Assembly: GCA_030019215.1 (NCBI GenBank)
Contig: JASEEZ010000020.1
Coordinates: forward strand, 1 to 36,194
Reading direction: 5' to 3'
Length of the DNA: 36,194 bases
Source: Actinomycetota bacterium
GTDB taxonomy: Bacteria; Actinomycetota; Aquicultoria; Subteraquimicrobiales; UBA9087
Positions 32,268-36,194 of this stretch are shown here, one piece after another. The stretch's first letter is position 1. The number at the start of each line of letters is the position of its first letter. Under the pieces are notes generated by a model, which made no database searches, was not told the origin of the DNA, and saw only the letters and a list, made by a program, of their open reading frames with translations. The position numbers and the translations under genes were made by a program.

Positions 32268-33641
32268 GTGGAACTGGCGGCGGTGATCCTCGCGGCCGGG
32301 GAGGGGACTCGGATGAAGTCTTCTTTGCCCAAGGTCCTTCACCGGGTTTGCGGGAAACCCATGATAAAGTACGTCGCTGAAACTGCCCGAAGCATAGGGA
32401 TGAAGCGGGTGGTGGTGGTCGTCGGTCATGGGGCTGAGGAAGTCATCTCCTCTTTGTCGAATGTGGATTTTGTGGTTCAGGAGAGACAGTTGGGGACGGG
32501 TCATGCCGTCCAGGTGGCCGAGGGGAAATTGAGTGATTTCGAAGGCGATGTGCTCGTTCTCAGTGGGGATACCCCCTTGCTTAGACAGCAGACTTTAAGT
32601 TGCTTAGTTGCTCTTCATTGCGACAGTGAGGCGGCGGCCACTCTTCTTACCGCGGAGATGGTAGACCCCACGGGTTACGGAAGGGTTATCCGGGATGATT
32701 CAGGGCGGGTAAAACGGATAGTGGAAGAGAAGGATGCCTCCCCCAAGGAGCGAAAAATTAAGGAGATAAACTCGGGGATATACTGTTTCAAAAAAGATAA
32801 ACTCTTTCCCGCTCTAAAGAAGTTGACTCCCGAGAACAAGCAGAGTGAGTTTTACTTGACCGACGTCGTGCGGCTGCTCGTGAAGGATGGGGAGAGAGTA
32901 TTTGCTCTCAGGACGGATGATCCCTCCGAGGTTGTGGGGGTTAACTCTAGAAGACAGCTGGCTGAGGCGGAGAGGATAATGCGCGACAGGATCAATTCTC
33001 GATGGATGGAGGAGGGGGTGACCCTGATCGATCCGGCCTCTACCTTCATCGGTCCCGATGTCGTTCTGGATAGGGATACGATAATTCATCCCTTCACTTT
33101 CTTGGAGGGGGATACCTCCGTTGGCGAGGGGTGTTCAATTGGCCCCTCAGCTCATCTCGTCGACGTGAAGGTAGGCGATGAAGTGGAGATAGCCCATTCT
33201 GTGGTACTGGATAGTGTCATCGAGGACGGAGCCCAAGTTGGACCCTTCTGCCGTTTGAGACCGGGCACTAAGGTCGGCAAGAAAGCCAGGGTCGGGACGT
33301 TTGTTGAAACAAAAAAGTCCATCATTGGTGAGGAGAGCAGGATTCCTCACCTCAGTTACATAGGGGATGCCAAGATTGGCAGAAGAGTAAATATTGGAGC
33401 CGGAACGATAACCTGTAATTATGATGGATTTGAAAAGCACGAGACGGTCATCGGGGACGACGTCTTTGTGGGGAGTGATACAATGCTCGTGGCTCCAATC
33501 AGGATAGGCAAGGGAGCCATGACGGGAGCTGGGTCAGCGATCACCAAGGACGTACCCGATGGCAGTCTGGCGATCGAACGCTCGGAGCAAAGAACGATCA
33601 AAGATTGGGCCAAGAGTCGCCGGAAAAGGAAGAAAAAATAG
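32268..33641 (+). CDS. glmU: Bifunctional GlcN-1-P acetyltransferase / GlcNAc-1-P uridyltransferase
   Basis: Makes UDP-GlcNAc for the cell wall. The N-terminal uridyltransferase has LAAGEGTRMKSSLPKVLH (8-25) and the substrate-site GTGHAVQ; the C-terminal half is a left-handed beta-helix with hexapeptide repeats and the acetyltransferase signature NIGAGTITCNYDG. 457 residues, as expected. Start GTG with GGGAGG 7 bases upstream. It is 29 bp before prs. Confidence 0.96.
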   Translation: MELAAVILAAGEGTRMKSSLPKVLHRVCGKPMIKYVAETARSIGMKRVVVVVGHGAEEVISSLSNVDFVVQERQLGTGHAVQVAEGKLSDFEGDVLVLSGDTPLLRQQTLSCLVALHCDSEAAATLLTAEMVDPTGYGRVIRDDSGRVKRIVEEKDASPKERKIKEINSGIYCFKKDKLFPALKKLTPENKQSEFYLTDVVRLLVKDGERVFALRTDDPSEVVGVNSRRQLAEAERIMRDRINSRWMEEGVTLIDPASTFIGPDVVLDRDTIIHPFTFLEGDTSVGEGCSIGPSAHLVDVKVGDEVEIAHSVVLDSVIEDGAQVGPFCRLRPGTKVGKKARVGTFVETKKSIIGEESRIPHLSYIGDAKIGRRVNIGAGTITCNYDGFEKHETVIGDDVFVGSDTMLVAPIRIGKGAMTGAGSAITKDVPDGSLAIERSEQRTIKDWAKSRRKRKKK

Positions 33642-33670
33642 AAACGCATCAAACGTTTGGGGGGGGAGAT

Positions 33671-34633
33671 ATGGCCGGTTTTGAGCAGAAGTTGATGATC
33701 TTTGCTGGGAGCGCGAATTCGGATCTCAGCCAGGAGATCGCCACCCATCTGGGTGCCAAATTGGGTGAGGTGAAAATTCACCGGTTCAGCGATGGGGAGA
33801 TATATGTGCGCTTTCTGGAGAGTGTCAGAGGAGCGGATGTCTTTCTCATCCAATCCCTTTCCTCCCCTGTTAACAGGAACTTAATGGAGCTCCTGATCAT
33901 GATAGATGCATTGAAGAGAGCTTCAGCGGAAAGGATATCGGCGGTCATCCCCTATTATGCCTACGCTAGGCAGGACAAGAAGACCGAGGCCAGGGAGTCG
34001 ATCACCGCCAAGCTCGTGGCCGATCTGCTCGCCGTCGCCGGAGCGGATAGGGTGCTCACTATGGATCTTCACGCTGGGCAGGTACAAGGCTTTTTCGACG
34101 TACCTGTGGATCACTTAACTGCTTTGCCTCTGCTGGGTAAGTATTTTGCCGAAAAGGGTCTGGAGGATTTGGTCGTTGTCTCTCCCGATGTAGGTAGGGT
34201 GAAGATGGCCAAGAGGTTTTCGGATAAGCTCGGCGCCACCCTGGCCATTTTGCACAAGGCTCGGCCTGAGCACAATGTAGCTGAGATAACCCAGGTAGTT
34301 GGAAAGGTTAAAGAGAAGACAGCTCTTTTGGTAGACGACATGATCGATACGGCCGGAACGATGGTCAACGGGGCGAAGGCGCTGATCGAAAAGGGGGCAA
34401 GAGAGGTATATGCCTGCGCCACGCATGCCATTTTCTCCGAGCCGGCTGTTGGGAGATTGAAGGCCTCCCCGATCAAAGAGGTAGTCGTGACCAATACCGT
34501 TTTCCTTCCCCCGGAGAAGCGGATCGAAAAAATAAAGGTTCTGTCCATAGCTCCTCTTTTCGCTCAAACGATTCTCAATGTTCATCAAAATGAATCGGTG
34601 AGCCAGCTGTTTGAGGGAAACAACCAGCCTTAG
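33671..34633 (+). CDS. prs: Ribose-phosphate pyrophosphokinase (PRPP synthetase)
   Basis: Makes PRPP from ribose 5-phosphate and ATP, the substrate of PurF upstream and of pyrimidine, His and Trp synthesis. 320 residues: FSDGEIYVRFLESVRG, the flexible loop YYAYARQDKK, DLHAGQVQGFFDVPVDHL, and the PRPP-binding loop VDDMIDTAGTM are intact. The frame is open from 33605 inside glmU, but ATG 33671 has GGGGGGAG immediately upstream and fits the family start. Confidence 0.97.
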   Translation: MAGFEQKLMIFAGSANSDLSQEIATHLGAKLGEVKIHRFSDGEIYVRFLESVRGADVFLIQSLSSPVNRNLMELLIMIDALKRASAERISAVIPYYAYARQDKKTEARESITAKLVADLLAVAGADRVLTMDLHAGQVQGFFDVPVDHLTALPLLGKYFAEKGLEDLVVVSPDVGRVKMAKRFSDKLGATLAILHKARPEHNVAEITQVVGKVKEKTALLVDDMIDTAGTMVNGAKALIEKGAREVYACATHAIFSEPAVGRLKASPIKEVVVTNTVFLPPEKRIEKIKVLSIAPLFAQTILNVHQNESVSQLFEGNNQP

Positions 34634-34666
34634 ATCGATAAGCAACAGAAGGGGTGAGTTTCATCC

Positions 34667-35338
34667 ATGGAGATAGTGGGATTGAAGGTTGAAAAAAGAG
34701 AGGTTGGAAAGAGTGCCTCCAGGCGCCTGAGATCGGTCGGAAAAGTCCCGGCCATTCTCTACGGAGAGAAAATTGAGCCTCTTCCCCTGGTAGTGAACGT
34801 TCGGGATCTTGCCTCCCTTTTCCGCAAGAGTATGGGGGGGAGTATAATTGTGAAGTTGGAGATCGAGGGGGAAAAGAGAGGTCATACCGTTCTCATTAAG
34901 GAGATACAGAGGCATCCTGCCAGAAGGTCTTACGTCCACATCGACTTCCAGAAAATTGCCATGGACGAGAAGATCCACGCATCCGTGCCTTTAAAGATCG
35001 TTGGCGAGGCTCCGGGTGTCAAGGAGGGGGGAGTTCTCCAGCATGTATTGTGGGAAGTGGAGGCAGAAGCCTTGCCCAAGGATTTACCGGACCACATTGA
35101 GGTGGATGTGGGCGAGCTCAACATCGGAGACACCATCCGGGTTTTGGATTTACCACAGATCGAGGGATTGGAAACCTTAACGAATTCCGAGGAGATTGTC
35201 CTTTCCATCGTTCCACCTACCGTGGTCAAAGAGGTGGAGGAGGTAGCCGAGGAGGTTGAGGAGGCCGTTGAACCGGAGGTTATCGGAGAGAAGGTAGAAG
35301 AGGAAGAGGAGAAAGAAGAAAAGGAGGGAGAAGAGTAG
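34667..35338 (+). CDS. rplY: 50S ribosomal protein L25, CTC type
   Basis: Binds 5S rRNA. 223 residues: an L25 domain (KREVGKSASRRLR, VPAILYGEK, HPARRSYVHIDFQ), the TL5/CTC C-terminal beta domain (APGVKEGGVLQHVLWEVEAEA, LPDHIEVDVGELNIGDTI), and an acidic Glu/Val-rich tail from about 186. Bacillus Ctc is a general-stress protein of the same kind. The ATG follows AGAAGGGGTGAG with slightly long spacing. Confidence 0.95.
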   Translation: MEIVGLKVEKREVGKSASRRLRSVGKVPAILYGEKIEPLPLVVNVRDLASLFRKSMGGSIIVKLEIEGEKRGHTVLIKEIQRHPARRSYVHIDFQKIAMDEKIHASVPLKIVGEAPGVKEGGVLQHVLWEVEAEALPKDLPDHIEVDVGELNIGDTIRVLDLPQIEGLETLTNSEEIVLSIVPPTVVKEVEEVAEEVEEAVEPEVIGEKVEEEEEKEEKEGEE

Positions 35339-35376
35339 CATTGTGTCAATCAACCTCTTTAAGGGTTTTGTGTTTG

Positions 35377-35401
35377 AGCCCCGCCTCTGGCGGGGCTTTT
35401 T
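35377..35401 (+). terminator. Rho-independent terminator between rplY and pth
   Basis: AGCCCCGCC pairs with GGCGGGGCT over a TCT loop, followed by TTTTT. Its stem resembles the CCCGCC/GGCGGG palindromes found across the window. Confidence 0.8.
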
Positions 35402-35419
35402 GTCGAGGAGGGGGATGAG

Positions 35420-35983
35420 GTGTTTTTGATCCTTGGTTTGGGCAATCCTGGGGAAGAATACCGGGATACCCGACACAACGTTGGCTACATGGTTGTGGAC
35501 AGGATGGCGCGGGATCTTGGAATTCCTCTCGAGCAGACTGCTTTCAAGGCCCTCTTTGGTTGGGGGAAGGTGGGTAGCGAGGACATCCTTCTCGCGAAGC
35601 CCCTCACTTTTGTCAATCTCAGCGGGGGGAGCGCCAAAGCCTTGCTCGACGGATTCGAAATTACTTTCTTCAATTTCCTGGTGATCCACGACGATCTCGA
35701 TTTACCCCTCGGCACCATCAGGGTGAAAATGGGAGGTCGGAGTGGGGGACATCGTGGGCTCGAGTCCATCATCGAGCATCTGGGGACGAATGAATTTGGC
35801 CGGATTCGAATCGGGATTGGGCGCCCACCCGGCAGACAGGACCCGGCCACCTATGTCTTGCGCCCCTTCACTCAGCGTCAATGGCGGGAGGTGGATTTGG
35901 CCATAGGAAGAGCGGTCGATGCTATTCTCGTGGTCGTCCGGGAAGGTTACCAGAGAGCGATGAGCGAGTATAATAAAAGTTAG
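35420..35983 (+). CDS. pth: Peptidyl-tRNA hydrolase
   Basis: Releases peptides from peptidyl-tRNA that drops off ribosomes. 187 residues: LGLGNPGEEYRDTRHNVGY with Asn9 and catalytic His19, FVNLSGGSAK, HDDLDLPLG with the catalytic Asp, and GGRSGGHRGLESI. The GTG start has GAGGAGGGGGATGAG upstream. It corresponds to spoVC of Bacillus; the expected next gene, mfd, is not in the window. Confidence 0.96.
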   Translation: MFLILGLGNPGEEYRDTRHNVGYMVVDRMARDLGIPLEQTAFKALFGWGKVGSEDILLAKPLTFVNLSGGSAKALLDGFEITFFNFLVIHDDLDLPLGTIRVKMGGRSGGHRGLESIIEHLGTNEFGRIRIGIGRPPGRQDPATYVLRPFTQRQWREVDLAIGRAVDAILVVVREGYQRAMSEYNKS

Positions 35984-36194
35984 ACAAAGCTGCCAGCCGC
36001 CAACTACCAGGGGCCAGGATTCAGGGTCCAGGGACCGGGAAAAATTTAATTCTTGAACGAAGAACCATTAATTATCACCTACGCGGTGATAATGGTGATA
36101 CGAAAAGGGCCAGTTCGGAATTCGGAATTAGGAACTAGATCTCAAATAGCATTACATCGTTAACAGTTTTTTAACGCTAAGTTGTAGCAGCACA
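35984..36194. repeat. Repeat-filled end of window
   Basis: CCAACTACCAGGGGCCAGG and TCAGGGTCCAGGGACC words, then a perfect hairpin ATTATCACC-TACGC-GGTGATAAT (36071-36093) without a T-run, then TTCGGAATTCGGAATTAGG words. No gene is seen. Confidence 0.5.

Overview
The window is a bacterial chromosome segment of roughly 50-55% GC (estimated by eye) made of two dense blocks of housekeeping genes joined by an unusually repeat-rich tRNA region. The organism looks like a member of the Terrabacteria, either an uncultivated thermophile-like Bacillota or a deep actinobacterial lineage. This is inference: the evidence is a Bacillus-type gene neighbourhood (rsmI/abrB, metG, tatD, yabE-like, rsmA, veg, ispE, ridA, spoVG, glmU, prs, ctc, pth), an AbrB with a zinc knuckle, and a Bacillus-type PurF with a propeptide and Fe-S cysteines. 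Nothing in the window fixes the species.

Positions 225-15200 hold a nearly complete de novo purine pathway, all on the + strand: purA, purD, purE, purB, purC, purL (with two fused PurS-like domains), purQ, purF, purM, purN, purH. Together they convert PRPP to IMP, and PurA starts the AMP branch. No purK or guaA/B is present. Genes are tightly packed or overlapping in places (purD/purE, purQ/purF/purM/purN), but elsewhere are separated by 100-535 bp of repeats.

Positions 15201-16990 carry five tRNA genes (Lys, Glu, Val, Asp, Phe), each separated by repeated DNA. The most striking items are 164-bp units downstream of tRNA-Lys (two tandem copies) and a related unit downstream of tRNA-Val. Each shares a GC-rich core, but its ends match the T-arm and 3' end of the particular tRNA it follows. 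Three CTAG-flanked miniature elements sit after purN and between the tRNAs. Positions 17104-19738 encode a multipass membrane protein of unknown function, a membrane diguanylate cyclase and a ROK-family sugar kinase. Positions 20205-21982 encode a DUF362/ferredoxin protein and a 56-residue 2[4Fe-4S] ferredoxin, with a 230-bp foldback element between them that has a second, inverted copy upstream of purL.

Positions 22019-35983 follow the Bacillus subtilis order from rsmI to spoVC/pth. A REP-associated tyrosine transposase element, with both ends duplicated, has replaced the 5' two-thirds of tatD. rnmV, yabG and sspF are absent, and a MobA-like nucleotidyltransferase occupies the usual purR position. 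A tRNA-Gln gene lies between spoVG and glmU.

Most intergenic spaces contain short degenerate repeat words, hairpin-forming AT-rich repeats and GC-rich palindromes, some of them inside reading frames. The genome therefore appears heavily colonised by small non-autonomous elements.
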